Assembly (NCBI RefSeq): GCF_026241515.1 | Contig: NZ_JAPHPW010000004.1 | Coordinates: forward strand, 124,001 to 188,000 | DNA length: 64,000 nucleotides | DNA from: Vibrio sp. 14G-20 | GTDB taxonomy: Bacteria; Pseudomonadota; Gammaproteobacteria; Enterobacterales; Vibrionaceae | Reading direction: 5' to 3' | Part shown: one piece after another, positions 17,068-27,432 of the stretch | Position numbering within the stretch: the first letter of the stretch is position 1 | Layout: each line of letters begins with the position of its first letter | Notes under the pieces: model-generated | Seen by the model: only the letters and a program-made list of their open reading frames with translations | Told to the model about the DNA's origin: nothing | Databases searched by the model: none | Made by a program: the position numbers and the translations under genes

Positions 17068-17811
17068 ATGTCCGCCAACGCACTCTATACCGACCTATCC
17101 GGTTACTATGATTTAATGTGTGTAGATATTGACTACCAAGCGCAAAGTAACTGCGTACGTAGACTCCATCAAATCTTTGGAAATGAAGGAAAAACACACC
17201 TCGACTTAGCTTGTGGCACTGGCCCACACGTTCGTCATTTTATTGATTTTGGTTACCAAAGCGGTGGCCTAGACCTTAACAAGCCGATGTTAGATATCGC
17301 AGAAGTTCGCTGCCCGGAAGCCAAGTTCTCAGTACAAAACATGAGTAACTTTGAGGTCACTGAACCACTCGATCTTATCACTTGCTTCCTGTATTCCATC
17401 CATTACAACGATGGCCTTGAGAAGCTTAAAGAGTGTATTGAAAGTGTGCATCGCGCATTGAAGCCTGAAGGTATTTTCTGTTTTAACGTGGTGGATAAAG
17501 ACAAGATCAGCAACGACCTGTTTGTTAGACACACAACAAACCAAGACAAAGACGATTTCACGTTCCGTTCTGGTTGGTATTACTCTGGTCAGGGTGATAA
17601 GCAAGCGCTAAAGCTTAGTATCGAGAAGACGACTGCTGGTGAAACTCAAGTGTGGAATGATGAACACCCGATGGTAGCATTCTCGTTTAAGGAGTTAATC
17701 GAGATATTGAAGCCCTACTTCGAGGTTAATATCTTCGAGCACGATTACGATAAGCTGATTCCTTGGGATACTCAGTCCGGTAATGCGCTGATCACATGTG
17801 TCAAAATCTAG
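17068..17811 (+). CDS. Class I SAM-dependent methyltransferase
   Basis: A 247-residue methyltransferase. Motif I is LDLACGTGPHVRHF near residue 45, the acidic end of beta-2 is GGLDLN, and post-I NMSNFEV, motif II LDLITCFLYSIHY and HRALKPEGIFCFNV follow in family order. Substrate unknown; small-molecule methyltransferases of this style often modify metabolites. I start at the ATG at 17068 (MSANALYTDLSGYYD), which has an AGG six bases upstream and gives the typical YYDLM opening; an ATG at 17053 would add five residues. It stands alone and ends at a strong bidirectional terminator. Confidence 0.85.
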   Translation: MSANALYTDLSGYYDLMCVDIDYQAQSNCVRRLHQIFGNEGKTHLDLACGTGPHVRHFIDFGYQSGGLDLNKPMLDIAEVRCPEAKFSVQNMSNFEVTEPLDLITCFLYSIHYNDGLEKLKECIESVHRALKPEGIFCFNVVDKDKISNDLFVRHTTNQDKDDFTFRSGWYYSGQGDKQALKLSIEKTTAGETQVWNDEHPMVAFSFKELIEILKPYFEVNIFEHDYDKLIPWDTQSGNALITCVKI

Positions 17812-17862
17812 ATAAATAGATAAGATAAATACACAGCAAGTTAAGCCAACGCTATAGATCAA

Positions 17863-17919
17863 AAAAGAACCCACACTCGCCGTTCTCCTTTTAGAGCATC
17901 AGCCAGTGTGGGTTCTTTT
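17863..17919. terminator. Bidirectional terminator
   Basis: A perfect 15-bp stem AAAAGAACCCACACT / AGTGTGGGTTCTTTT with a 27-base loop. A-run and T-run flanks let it serve both the methyltransferase and the TonB receptor gene that face it. Confidence 0.9.
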
Positions 17920-17979
17920 GTATCAAGTTATCTGTTGCTAAACTTTCGGTTGCTGAACTATCGGTTACCGAACTCTAGA

Positions 17980-20019
17980 TTAGAAGTCCGCAGTCATACC
18001 GACGTAGTAAGTACGTGGCTCTTCAACATAACCTAAATATTCTAGCTCGTCAGATACTGACTCGTCCGTTAGGTTCGAAATACCTGCACGCAGTCGTACT
18101 GAATCATTCACGTTGTACACTGTGCCGATGTTCAATGTTGTGTATGCGTCTTGAGTTAGGTCGCTTTCGATCTGACGCTCACCACGGTAACGCGCACTGA
18201 GGAATGTACTTAAGTCGTAAGTCGGATTCCAGCTTAGCTTAACGAAACCAGAATGCTTATAACGCTCAAGTAGCTCTTCACCTGTCGACTTGTCTTCAGT
18301 GTCTAAGTAAGTGTAGTTACCTGAGACGCCCCAATCGTCAGAAATTTGGAACTGACCGGCAAATTCAACACCTTGAATGACGGCTTCTGCTACGTTTTCG
18401 TATGTTTTAGCGCCTAGTTGACCTGTAGGGGAACCATCAGAGTTTTCACACTGACGAGCACTTTCGTTCCAATCACCACCTTCTGGGCAGTAACCTTCCG
18501 TTCTATCGATAAGATCATTGATTTCGTTGCGGAATATTGCAGCTTCTACATTCCAACGTGGTTGTGTGTAAACGGCTGCCAACTCATAGTTTAAGCTTGT
18601 TTCAGGTTTCAAGTCTTCATTTCCCACCAAAGCACATCCGCCTTTACAGCTTGAAACTTGGTAGTCAGGTTGGTTCTGAGTCAATGTCGGCGCTTTGAAA
18701 GCTTTACCCACACCACCCTTGATGATCAGGTCATTCGTTGTTTGGTGAACCAAATACACACGTGGACTAAACTCTTCACCGTACTGTTCATGCTTATCTA
18801 AACGACCACCAATGGTTGCCGTTAGTTGATCCGTCATTAACCATTGGTCTTGTACAAACAATGCACCTTGATAGGCTTCAGATGAACCACTCACTAGGTT
18901 CTCTTTGTTCGTCAGCTCGCTCAGTTGGTAATCCATACCAAATGTCAGCGTATGACTTTCACCAAGATAAGTAGTTGCAGACGCTTCAACAATTTGAGTC
19001 AACTCTTCGATGTCGCTACTGAAATTATTTCCTAGATCGGCTGCATCATTGTCCGTCACATTCTCACGAGAATAACGTACCTGAGTATCACCCCAGTTCC
19101 AGAAGCCGCTGTGTGTGATAGCTTGACTATGACGAACAACCTGCGTATCAGATTCAATCACTGAACTTGAGCTCTCAGCTGCTGACGAACGTTCATCATC
19201 ACTGTAACCAAAATCAAAGTCGATGGTTTGGTTGTCTGTTGCATGCCAAGACAAGCTAGCTAATAGACTAAGTGTGTCACGGTTTTCAAGTGCCGTTACA
19301 TCTTCACGGTCATAACCAGAGCTATGCGTACCAGAGTATGGTTGCCATGCGTTACGACTCGTTTGGTTAACCGATACACGAGCAAACAATTCGTCTTCAA
19401 TTAACGCACCTGATGTCGTTAAACCGACTGAATACTCTTGACCACCGTTGCCATCCATCGGTGAAGAATTGTCCATGCTCACTGTAGAACTCCAGTCGTT
19501 CTCAGGTGCTTTGGTGATGATGTTGATTGTACCGCCCATACCATCTGAACCGTAAAGTGCAGACATTGGGCCACGGATGATTTCAACACGTTCAATTGAA
19601 TCAGCAGGAATAGTTGATAGGTCGAAGTCGTTACCACGGATGATGGCACTCGCCGAGCTTAAACGACGGCCATTCACCATGATAAGTGTGTAATCTGAAT
19701 CCATACCACGAATAGAGATCATCTGACGGCCAGCACGTGTGCTATCAAAATCAGACTCAACACTCGTTGATTCTGCAACGATGTCAGCCAAGGTAATACC
19801 TGGGCTGTCTTCGATATCTTGAGCGGTGATAACCGACATTGAAGCTGGCGCTTGTTTTAGCGCCATCTCGGTACGAGTAGCGGTAATAACCATTTGCTCA
19901 TCTGTTGCTTGCGCTTCTTCTTGCGCTAACACATTAGCTGAAAGTGACGTACAAATAACAGCGACTGCGATCGAAAGGGGTTTGCGAATCAAAAGAGATC
20001 TCTCAGACATGATATTCAT
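17980..20019 (-). CDS. TonB-dependent siderophore receptor (IrgA/CirA-like)
   Basis: A 679-residue outer-membrane receptor. A signal peptide ends at about residue 32 (ANVLA-QEE). The TonB box region EQMVITATRTE is followed by a plug domain with QMISIRGMDSDYTLIMVNGRR and IERVEIIRGPMSALYGSDGMGGTINIIT. A 22-strand barrel ends with the required phenylalanine (MTADF). An extracellular loop carries CKGGC and a CPEG...C pair that may form disulphides. The closest style is catechol-siderophore receptors such as IrgA or CirA, but the ligand is not decided by sequence. A Fur-like box overlaps the upstream region, and a LysR gene precedes it on the same strand. Confidence 0.88.
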   Translation of the reverse strand: MNIMSERSLLIRKPLSIAVAVICTSLSANVLAQEEAQATDEQMVITATRTEMALKQAPASMSVITAQDIEDSPGITLADIVAESTSVESDFDSTRAGRQMISIRGMDSDYTLIMVNGRRLSSASAIIRGNDFDLSTIPADSIERVEIIRGPMSALYGSDGMGGTINIITKAPENDWSSTVSMDNSSPMDGNGGQEYSVGLTTSGALIEDELFARVSVNQTSRNAWQPYSGTHSSGYDREDVTALENRDTLSLLASLSWHATDNQTIDFDFGYSDDERSSAAESSSSVIESDTQVVRHSQAITHSGFWNWGDTQVRYSRENVTDNDAADLGNNFSSDIEELTQIVEASATTYLGESHTLTFGMDYQLSELTNKENLVSGSSEAYQGALFVQDQWLMTDQLTATIGGRLDKHEQYGEEFSPRVYLVHQTTNDLIIKGGVGKAFKAPTLTQNQPDYQVSSCKGGCALVGNEDLKPETSLNYELAAVYTQPRWNVEAAIFRNEINDLIDRTEGYCPEGGDWNESARQCENSDGSPTGQLGAKTYENVAEAVIQGVEFAGQFQISDDWGVSGNYTYLDTEDKSTGEELLERYKHSGFVKLSWNPTYDLSTFLSARYRGERQIESDLTQDAYTTLNIGTVYNVNDSVRLRAGISNLTDESVSDELEYLGYVEEPRTYYVGMTADF

Positions 20020-20033
20020 TCTTATATGTGATT

Positions 20034-20052
20034 AGTAATGATAATGGTTTGC
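20034..20052 (-). promoter_or_regulatory. Fur box upstream of TonB receptor
   Basis: AGTAATGATAATGGTTTGC matches 13 of 19 positions of the Fur consensus GATAATGATAATCATTATC, including the uninterrupted core TAATGATAAT. It lies 15-33 bases before the receptor start, where Fur with iron would block transcription. Confidence 0.7.
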
Positions 20053-20191
20053 ATTAAACAACCCACTACCATTCTTATCAATTAAAGTTTCATACCAAAA
20101 ATCGATTCTCGCTATTCACCATTCAAATAACAAAAGAGATCCATATTCATTTCATTAGACGTGCACAAATCTCATTCACCTTGCAGATGAA

Positions 20192-21112
20192 TTATGTATA
20201 GAGCTCTTTGAATATATTGCGAACCCAGCGACACATAGGGTCGTTATGAAAGCGCTTGTGCCAGTATAGGTAGACGTCTTCAGATGGGTGGCGCAATGCT
20301 TTAGGCACGCGTTTACAAACAAGATCTCGCTGCTTAGCGGCTTGTTGAGCAAAAGGGGTTGGTAAATGAAAGATGATGTCGGTTGTTTCAGCCATATCCG
20401 GTGCAACGTTAAAATTAGAAAGCTGAATTGGAATGGACAACTGGCGTTGCTTATCAATTAAGCCAAGATCTTTAAATCGACTTTCGATCGAGAGCTTCTT
20501 GTCCCCTTGCAGTGAGATTTGACCAAGTTGGCTATTCAACAAATCATCAACGGTGATCTCTTTGTCCGCCAGAGGATGGTTTTTACTCATCAACAAGCGA
20601 TAATCGCGGCTAATCACGAACATTCGATACAAGTTTTGCTCAGAGCTCAATGGCTCATGGGTCGACAACACAAAGTGCGCATCACCGGATAACAGAGGCT
20701 CAAAGTGGCGTTTAGGGATCGAGTCGATATCAACAGTCATGTTCGGCGCTTGTTGGCGTATCTCCGCAACTACCTTCGGTAGCAAGTGCGCGACATTAGG
20801 CACTAAACCAAAGAAGCGAACCGTACTGCCACTGCTTTGCGGTTCGAATACATCGCCGTGTACCAACTTTTCTAAACGTGTAAGAACCGAGTTGAGGTCT
20901 TGCTTAATGGCCTCTGCTTTTGGCGTTAACTCATAGCCATAAGCCGCTCGCACCAATAGATCATCATTGAAAACAGTACGCAGTTTTTGCAGAGATCGGC
21001 TCACCGTAGGTTGGCTCATATCCAGCGCCAATGCCGTGTTGGAAACGTGCTTCTCTTCAAGCAGGTGTTTAAGAATGACGAGTAGATTGAGGTCGACTTG
21101 AGCAAGATTCAT
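20192..21112 (-). CDS. LysR family transcriptional regulator
   Basis: A 306-residue LysR-type regulator. The N-terminal helix-turn-helix is LDLNLLVILKHLLEEKHVSNTALALDMSQPTVSRSLQKLRTVFNDDLLVR in pattern (residues about 6-57), followed by a linker helix and a substrate-binding domain (FFGLVPNVAHLLPKV, then the second half). Its style resembles the NodD/LeuO-like branch with DDLLVR. It precedes the TonB receptor on the same strand with a 170-base gap that contains the Fur box. In V. cholerae the irgA receptor gene is paired with the LysR gene irgB, so a role in receptor control is plausible but not shown. Confidence 0.85.
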   Translation of the reverse strand: MNLAQVDLNLLVILKHLLEEKHVSNTALALDMSQPTVSRSLQKLRTVFNDDLLVRAAYGYELTPKAEAIKQDLNSVLTRLEKLVHGDVFEPQSSGSTVRFFGLVPNVAHLLPKVVAEIRQQAPNMTVDIDSIPKRHFEPLLSGDAHFVLSTHEPLSSEQNLYRMFVISRDYRLLMSKNHPLADKEITVDDLLNSQLGQISLQGDKKLSIESRFKDLGLIDKQRQLSIPIQLSNFNVAPDMAETTDIIFHLPTPFAQQAAKQRDLVCKRVPKALRHPSEDVYLYWHKRFHNDPMCRWVRNIFKELYT

Positions 21113-21278
21113 TATGCAAATATTAATCGTGTATAAAATCCAATGTGCGCATAGTGCTACTTCCTAACAAGGAATACAATTGATAATCACTCTTGTTTTG
21201 ATCTATCGCAAGATGCAGAGCAGAATTTCAGGTTAAGCCGATTTAAAAGCTCTAAGTGAGAAAGCTTTGAACATAAAA

Positions 21279-21304
21279 AAAGAGAGGTCAAATAACCTCT
21301 CTTT
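21279..21304 (-). terminator. Rho-independent terminator of the chitinase gene
   Basis: Stem AAAGAGAGGT/ACCTCTCTTT with a six-base loop. On the minus strand it is followed by a T-run, 50 bases after the chitinase stop. Confidence 0.9.
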
Positions 21305-21356
21305 AATAATCTACAGTTTTAGCTTAACTTGTTTCTATCACCAAAGGCTTACAAGC

Positions 21357-23546
21357 TTAAAGCTTTGTCCAAGCGTCTTGCCAGTATTGGCTATCGGCTG
21401 GCGCATAAGCCGGGCTTGCACACCATGCTGTGTATGGCCAAGGTTTACATTCGTATAGGCCGTTATCGCTGCCGACTACGATGTCACCTGCTGCGTAGTT
21501 TTTACCCGCTTCATATGGAGGGTAATCACCTGGAGGAGGTGTTGTACCGCCACCGTCTTTCACCGTGAACGAATCGTTGACCATCACCATTTCACCGTCA
21601 GTTGCTTTACCAACAACTTCAAGTGCATATTGACCTTCCGCTACATCGTACAAGTCGATGGTAATAGCGCGACTGTCCGTTAGGTTAACCTTAGTTTGCT
21701 CAACCACAGTACCTGCACTGTTGATCACCATAGCGGCAACGTCTAACGCTTCATTTGATGTTAGCGTCAGTTCTAAACGTACGTTGCCGTTGTCTGGCGC
21801 ATATTCTGACTGAAGGCCTGAAACTGAAAGCTCTAAGTCATCGCCCGGATCTGGGTTACCACCACATGAAGAGTCTGAAACCTTTCTCCAAACGCCCCAC
21901 TCACCTGTCGTTCCTGGTTCTTCGCCGCGAGTGTACCAACCCGCTCCCCACGTTGAACCGTCATGAGAGACTTGATCACCTTCAACATAAACGGTGTCGG
22001 CATCCCATGCAGCAGTACAGTTAGAACCATCCGTCACAGACACTTTACGGTCAGCGGTTACAGTTTGGTTCGCGCTGTCTGTTACGCTATACACAAGCGT
22101 GTAGTTGCCGATTTCATTTACATCGACACTGCCAGTGTGTGTGATAGTGCTTGTCAGGTCGCCATCTTCAGCATCATTCGCCGTTACGCCTGCCATAGCA
22201 TCAAATGCAGTTCCCAACACAACAGTTGTGTCAGACACACCATTAAATACTGGCTTCTGGCTGTAAACCTCTACCGTTCTCGCTTTAGTGGTTTCGTTGT
22301 TATCGCTGTCTTTCACTCGGTAAGTTAGAACGTAAGTGCCAATCACACTGGTTTCCACGTAACCTTCAACATCGATTGATGACGTTAGATCACCGTCTTC
22401 TTTATCGGTTGCCGTTACGCCTTCCATTGGGTCAAACGTTGTGCCGTGAAGAACACGGGCATTTTCGACACCTTTAAGAACTGGCTCACCCTCTACTGGT
22501 GGTGGCGTCACTTGACCGTGGACAAACGGGCCGTAATCTTTAATAAACTGTTCGTTGTATTGTTGACCGTTTTTGTTAGTACCCATGTCCCAGTTGATAG
22601 ACCAAGTCATTACACCACGCAGCGGTTGGCCTTGAGTTGTTAAGGTCTCGAACGCGTCGTATAAATCTTGAGGATCTTGCACAAAGCCGGTTGCTGCAGC
22701 ATCAATGCTAGAAGGAATACCAAACACCAGCTTGTCATGTGGAATTTTGTGGAAGCCACGCGTTCCGTTGATAAGCGAATCAGAGATGTAGTAGATGAAT
22801 TCTTCTTTTAATGCATCGTTGTTTTGAGCAATCCAGCCCACGCCGTCAACCCAGATACCGTCGCCACCTTGGTTGTAGAATTGTGGGTTAATCCAGTCGT
22901 AATAACCTTCTAGATTATCGATATATGGAACGTACTTACCGCCTGTCGTTAGATACGGGAACTCAGGCGCCATAGTAATAAGGAAGCTTTTACCTTCGGC
23001 ACGGTAGTGGTCTTTCACTAGCTTAAGAGCATCAGGAATCACGGTTTGGTTGTTTGCTGCGGTTACAGCTGCTTGTTCAAGGTCGATATCTAGGCCATCG
23101 AAACCGTAACGCTCAGTAAGACGGATAATCTCATCAGCAAAGGCTCTTTCATCACCAGTTTCTAGCTCTACGTGTGCATCAGCACCACCTAGCGCTATCA
23201 GTACAGAACGGCCTTGTTTGTTGAGTTCAGAAATTTGGTCAATAAATTGTTCTTCTGAAAGCCCAATGGTTGGGTCCAGTTTAAAAGTTGGGATTCGACC
23301 ATCAGCCACATCGTAAACCTTCATGAATGACACATTCACGATGTTATACATTGGGTTTACTTCATCCAGCGTCACGCATGGCGCATTACCACCTTGGTAG
23401 CCGCCACCGTCACACCAGTTGTGCCAATACCCGACCACGACACCAGAATCTGGATTCGTCATATCTGAACCATTCGCATAAACAGCGCCAGACATTGCGG
23501 CCATGCCGACCGATACAGCTAATTGTAGAGCTTTACGTTTCAACAT
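21357..23546 (-). CDS. Secreted multidomain GH18 chitinase
   Basis: A 729-residue exported enzyme that hydrolyses chitin. After a signal peptide (MLKRKALQ..., cleavage near AVYA-NG) comes a GH18 catalytic domain to about residue 340 with the intact motif DGLDIDLE (residues 150-157, E157 being the acid catalyst). Two Ig-like DUF5011/HYR-type repeats follow, each with GVTA-D-EDGDLTS and GTYVLTY or GNYTLVY, then a CBM5/12-type chitin-binding module (AAWDADTVYVEGDQVSHDG, WVRK-like WRK), a beta-sandwich linker, and a second C-terminal CBM5/12-type module (YAAGDIVV, YWQDAW). The start at 23546 has GGAAGTGGGA upstream; an earlier ATG in frame is less likely because it lies before the signal peptide. 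Confidence 0.93.
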   Translation of the reverse strand: MLKRKALQLAVSVGMAAMSGAVYANGSDMTNPDSGVVVGYWHNWCDGGGYQGGNAPCVTLDEVNPMYNIVNVSFMKVYDVADGRIPTFKLDPTIGLSEEQFIDQISELNKQGRSVLIALGGADAHVELETGDERAFADEIIRLTERYGFDGLDIDLEQAAVTAANNQTVIPDALKLVKDHYRAEGKSFLITMAPEFPYLTTGGKYVPYIDNLEGYYDWINPQFYNQGGDGIWVDGVGWIAQNNDALKEEFIYYISDSLINGTRGFHKIPHDKLVFGIPSSIDAAATGFVQDPQDLYDAFETLTTQGQPLRGVMTWSINWDMGTNKNGQQYNEQFIKDYGPFVHGQVTPPPVEGEPVLKGVENARVLHGTTFDPMEGVTATDKEDGDLTSSIDVEGYVETSVIGTYVLTYRVKDSDNNETTKARTVEVYSQKPVFNGVSDTTVVLGTAFDAMAGVTANDAEDGDLTSTITHTGSVDVNEIGNYTLVYSVTDSANQTVTADRKVSVTDGSNCTAAWDADTVYVEGDQVSHDGSTWGAGWYTRGEEPGTTGEWGVWRKVSDSSCGGNPDPGDDLELSVSGLQSEYAPDNGNVRLELTLTSNEALDVAAMVINSAGTVVEQTKVNLTDSRAITIDLYDVAEGQYALEVVGKATDGEMVMVNDSFTVKDGGGTTPPPGDYPPYEAGKNYAAGDIVVGSDNGLYECKPWPYTAWCASPAYAPADSQYWQDAWTKL

Positions 23547-24033
23547 TAGTCCCACTTCCTTACTTAACAGCTGTGCCAATCACAACCGAATCAATTCATT
23601 GTAATCATGAATATTTATAGAGAAGTAATGGAATTTATAGGAAAAGATGACCTTTGATTTAACTTGTGATTTTAAGTCACAGATTGAATATTAGAATCAA
23701 TATGATTTTGACTTTTCATTCAAACTGAAATGCTAAAAACTGTTATTTTCGGTCGAATGCATTTACCATGCGAATATTTAATCAACATTAATTCACCAAG
23801 GTAATTAACCAAAAATATAAAAAATCACCAATAGGAAAAAATGGACTTTAAATCGGCAAAAATCATCCCAAACACGCCGTAATTACTGACCTCAGACAAG
23901 ATAGCATTGCGAGTGACATCATTAAAATAGCCTGGATATAGCCATCATACATGTGCTAGCGATACGCACGTATAACGGAATATAGGAGTAAGAATTTGTG
24001 GAATTTTGAATCTATACGTCGAAAATCTTTCAG
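23547..24033. other. Intergenic region upstream of chitinase; CRP-like palindrome
   Basis: No gene is visible. At 23665-23681 TGTGA and TCACA flank seven bases (a CRP site would have six), about 120-135 bases before the chitinase start. I treat it as a weak candidate for catabolite control. The rest is AT-rich and featureless. Confidence 0.3.
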
Positions 24034-25032
24034 TTATCCCTCAGCACCAGATGAATAATATGCATCCAATAGTGAAATAAAATTCACCTTATCAAGTTCA
24101 TTAAGTTGATTAATTCCAGCCGCTGCTTTTCTTCCTCCGCCAGTTACAAAGCTAGAGCAAATTTCGTCTGCACCCGTTCTGTTTGATAATGGTGCCCGTA
24201 AACTTACCGTGTAAGACTCGCCCTCTTGGTTTTTCGTTAATACTGCTTGCGCTCGGTTTGGATCTTGATTAACGATTTCATTACCAAATACGCCACTGAT
24301 GCGCCTTGCCCAAGCCTCACCTGGTAGTTCAAACACACGTGCGACTTCACTTTCATAAACAGGAGCAAGGTTTGATAACTGCTGGCGATCATTTTGATAA
24401 GCAGCTCGTAGTCGATAAAACACAGAGTCTTTATCATCCAAAAGATCAAACGGGTTCGGGTATTGATAAAGGGTTTTGTAGAGCTCAGCTGGCGTGAAAT
24501 GCAAATCACTGAGTGACGAACCGTAACCATTGTAGTTAACCAAGGTACCTAGCTCTTCTAAAAACTCGGTTTGAGATTCATCGAATCCATTTTCATCCGC
24601 TAGCCGCGCGGCCACTGTTTTTAGATTGTCGCCAAAGGCAGCTGCGATTGCCCAAGCCACATGCGCACCATTCAGCTTCTGGTTAATAAGCAAGCTCGTG
24701 CAGCTCTCTGGCGCGGTATCAATCAGAGTATCTAAATGATCAGAAGTTGGGACATCCCCTGTTCGGTGGTGATCGCAATAAAATACCTTGATGTTGGCGT
24801 CTAGCAGTGAGTGCAATGCTTGCAGGTTTTTCTCCATCGATACATCTAAAACGGTAACGGAAGAAACATCACCTTGCTTACCCGGCTCCATAGTTTGAGT
24901 AATAACTTGAGAGACCAACTTAATATCACGCTTTACACCAGTAATGAGCACGCTCTCTCTTGGCTCACTTAATCGCAGCTGTAACAACGCGATTATGCCA
25001 TCTGCGTCTCCGTTGAATACGTCGTAGTGCAT
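24034..25032 (-). CDS. DHH-family phosphoesterase
   Basis: A 332-residue protein with the DHH superfamily motifs in order: FNGDADGI near residues 6-13 (motif I, metal aspartates), VTVLDVS, CDHHRTG at about 90-96 (the DHH motif), and a C-terminal DHHA1-like GGGRKAAAGI. Such enzymes cleave phosphodiesters or short oligonucleotides (RecJ, NrnA, cyclic-dinucleotide phosphodiesterases). The lack of RecJ's OB domain and the short length argue for an NrnA-like or unknown small substrate. It stands alone, and I see no clear terminator. Confidence 0.82.
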   Translation of the reverse strand: MHYDVFNGDADGIIALLQLRLSEPRESVLITGVKRDIKLVSQVITQTMEPGKQGDVSSVTVLDVSMEKNLQALHSLLDANIKVFYCDHHRTGDVPTSDHLDTLIDTAPESCTSLLINQKLNGAHVAWAIAAAFGDNLKTVAARLADENGFDESQTEFLEELGTLVNYNGYGSSLSDLHFTPAELYKTLYQYPNPFDLLDDKDSVFYRLRAAYQNDRQQLSNLAPVYESEVARVFELPGEAWARRISGVFGNEIVNQDPNRAQAVLTKNQEGESYTVSLRAPLSNRTGADEICSSFVTGGGRKAAAGINQLNELDKVNFISLLDAYYSSGAEG

Positions 25033-25271
25033 GTTGTTCCTCTTCCTATAGATTTAAACGTTTGCCAGAAACGCGCCAATTCGTTTGCGTGTTCGATAGT
25101 CTGTCATTATTTTAGTTATATTTCACAGATACTTAAGTCTATTTTGGAATGCCTTATTCTCATTAGATTGAAAAGATAAAGACATTAATAATATTGTATG
25201 ACTTATATCACAGTAAAAGGACCTGAAAAGATTATAAAATAAGCGCCTCCCACTTAATGATAAAGAGACGA

Positions 25272-25511
25272 ATGAACACTACCACCACTCTTGTTTATGA
25301 CACTTTGAAAAGCCTTGCTGCTCACGCTCCTGAGCAACATGCCGAGATTCGCCAGCGTTTATATGAGCAGTTGAGCCTGCCATTTAACAAGCAGCTCTCG
25401 TTATACGCTAATGTGCTTGGTCCTATCAGCTCAGGTAAGTTAGCGGGATGCGACAATATTGATAAAGCGGTTGAGCTGGCACTGGATGTGCTGGAAGGCC
25501 GAAATAAATAA
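25272..25511 (+). CDS. Conserved hypothetical protein (79 aa)
   Basis: A 79-residue, mostly helical, soluble protein of no recognised domain (MNTTTTLVYDTLKSL, central QRLYEQLSLPFNKQL, C-terminal AVELALDVLEGR). The start at 25272 is chosen because GAGACG precedes it; an in-frame ATG at 25257 lacks a ribosome site. A strong terminator follows at 25534-25571, so it is a monocistronic expressed unit. Function unknown. Confidence 0.7.
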   Translation: MNTTTTLVYDTLKSLAAHAPEQHAEIRQRLYEQLSLPFNKQLSLYANVLGPISSGKLAGCDNIDKAVELALDVLEGRNK

Positions 25512-25533
25512 TTCCCCTTTAAATACGTAATAT

Positions 25534-25571
25534 AACGGCCCAGATCTTCCCCCAGATCGGGCCGTTTTTTT
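25534..25571 (+). terminator. Rho-independent terminator
   Basis: Stem AACGGCCC/GGGCCGTT with inner GATCT/AGATC pairing, followed by seven T residues, after the 79-residue gene. Confidence 0.92.
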
Positions 25572-25607
25572 ATTCTTGTCATTTATCTAGTTGAATTTTT
25601 GAAACAA

Positions 25608-25634
25608 AAAAGGCGCAGATGATCCACGCCTTTT
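25608..25634 (-). terminator. Terminator of the chemoreceptor gene
   Basis: Stem AAAAGGCG/CGCCTTTT. On the minus strand the hairpin is followed by TTTTTTG, 23 bases after the chemoreceptor stop. Confidence 0.88.
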
Positions 25635-25656
25635 GTTTTAGTAAGTTCTATGTTGT

Positions 25657-27432
25657 TTATGAAGTCTTGAATTGTGCGACCGCTTGGTCCATGTCGTTTG
25701 CTTGTTCTGCTACCTTATCCACTTCAACTAAACAATGCTGCGCCGAAGCGTTATTGTCGTTCGAAATAGTATTCAGTTCGGTGATTGAGTCGCTCACTTG
25801 CGCCATTACTGCGCCCTGCTCTTCAATCGCTGAGGCAATACGTTCTGAATTACCTTGGATGCTTTCCATATCGCTCAAGATAAGTTGCAAGCTCGCATCC
25901 AGCTCTTCCGAATCTTTAAGTGTTAGTTGGCCTTGTTGATTACACTCGCCAATTTCTGTCATCGACGCCTGCATCTGGCTTTGAATCGCACTAACCACTG
26001 AGGTTATTTCTGTGGTCGATTGGTGTGTTCTGCTTGCTAGTGCGCGTACTTCATCGGCAACCACCGCGAAGCCACGACCTTGTTCACCCGCACGTGCCGC
26101 TTCAATCGCTGCGTTCAATGCCAGCAAGTTAGTTTGTTCTGCAATGCCTTGGATGATGTTTACTGCATCGCCGATTTGATCAACATGATGGTTCAGTGAG
26201 CTGATCGAATCTTGGCTGCTTGAAAGACGTTCAGACAACCGGGTGATGTTGCTGATGGTTTCAACCACCACTTCACGTCCTTTATCGGCATTCACTTTCG
26301 CTTGATGTACACCTTCAGCCGCAACCGATGTGCTTTCAGAGATCTCGCCAATGGTGAGTACCATCTCTTGAACTGACGTTGTCATTGTAGAGGTGTGATT
26401 TGCTTGAACTTCAAACTGTTTGATTACTGACTCTAGCTCATCATGCATGTTCGATGTGCTTTGTGTCAGTTGCAATGATTTAGATTGAGAGGCAGCGATA
26501 AGACCTTCCAGTTGATCAAGCAATTGGTTGAAGTATTGGCCTAGCGTGCTGAGTTCGTCTTTACCATCTAGGTGAGAACGAATAGACACGTCGTTTGAAT
26601 TTACGATATTGCGGATAACCGAAAGCAGTGACTCAATTTTGCTAATGATGGAACGGACGATTAACCAGCTGAACAAAATGATCGACACAAGCAATGTGAC
26701 GCAAAGAATGTTGTTGATCAGCGATAGTTTGTCCATCTCTTGCTGCGTTTGTTGGTCTAGCACCGCCGAGAACTCTTTAAACTGAGTCTCGATAACGTGT
26801 GAACCAGAACGCGCTTCGCCTAGCAGGCCTTCGTTATGCTTCAAACCGATCACGCGCTTCTGCTCAACCACTTGGCGAGCCGCGTCGATCAAAGCAGCTG
26901 AACTACTCATATTCGAAGTTATAGAAAGAACACTCGGGTCAAACTCCCCCTTCTCAATTAAGTCATTGAACAGGTAAAGCTCAATTTTTTGTTCAGCACT
27001 GGCTGTCGCGCTGATGTTATCGAGTAAAACATGAAACTCGCCTAGCATGCCTTTGTCACGTGCTAGACCATAGATTTCGCTCGCTTTGACTAGGTTAACA
27101 AAGCTGGTGTGGTAGGTTTCGATGTCTTCACGTAGGTGTGTGCTGTTGGCTAAACCTAAATCACTGAGCACTGTATCTAGCTCAGATTCAGACGCTAAGA
27201 ATTTGTTGTAGTTTACGTCGAACTTGTCGAGGTATTTCATATCGCTACGCAGTAAAAAATCTTTCTCGTTACGGCGAAGGTTGAGCAATCGCACTTCGAG
27301 CTCTTTGGTGATTTGTTTGGCTTCACTCATTTTAGCGGTGGTGTCTGCAAATTGTGATGTGGTAAACAGCAGTGAAATCATGCCGAAGATGGAGAACATC
27401 CCCAACGAATAGAGCTTTTTCTTTATATTCAT
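25657..27432 (-). CDS. Methyl-accepting chemotaxis protein
   Basis: A 591-residue chemoreceptor. The first transmembrane segment is at about residues 10-27. A helical periplasmic sensor of about 220 residues follows ([15 protein letters not shown] opening, as in helical-bimodular or four-helix sensors), then a second transmembrane segment near 245-265 ([20 protein letters not shown]), a HAMP-like linker, and the signalling domain. The hairpin tip [32 protein letters not shown] is intact. No C-terminal CheR-tether pentapeptide is present (ends AVAQFKTS). Ligand unknown. It signals through CheA/CheW, which are not encoded here. Confidence 0.95.
   Translation of the reverse strand: MNIKKKLYSLGMFSIFGMISLLFTTSQFADTTAKMSEAKQITKELEVRLLNLRRNEKDFLLRSDMKYLDKFDVNYNKFLASESELDTVLSDLGLANSTHLREDIETYHTSFVNLVKASEIYGLARDKGMLGEFHVLLDNISATASAEQKIELYLFNDLIEKGEFDPSVLSITSNMSSSAALIDAARQVVEQKRVIGLKHNEGLLGEARSGSHVIETQFKEFSAVLDQQTQQEMDKLSLINNILCVTLLVSIILFSWLIVRSIISKIESLLSVIRNIVNSNDVSIRSHLDGKDELSTLGQYFNQLLDQLEGLIAASQSKSLQLTQSTSNMHDELESVIKQFEVQANHTSTMTTSVQEMVLTIGEISESTSVAAEGVHQAKVNADKGREVVVETISNITRLSERLSSSQDSISSLNHHVDQIGDAVNIIQGIAEQTNLLALNAAIEAARAGEQGRGFAVVADEVRALASRTHQSTTEITSVVSAIQSQMQASMTEIGECNQQGQLTLKDSEELDASLQLILSDMESIQGNSERIASAIEEQGAVMAQVSDSITELNTISNDNNASAQHCLVEVDKVAEQANDMDQAVAQFKTS

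Noticed and set aside
23665..23681. Firm CRP site before the chitinase gene
   Set aside because: The TGTGA/TCACA halves are separated by seven rather than six bases; kept only as a weak candidate.
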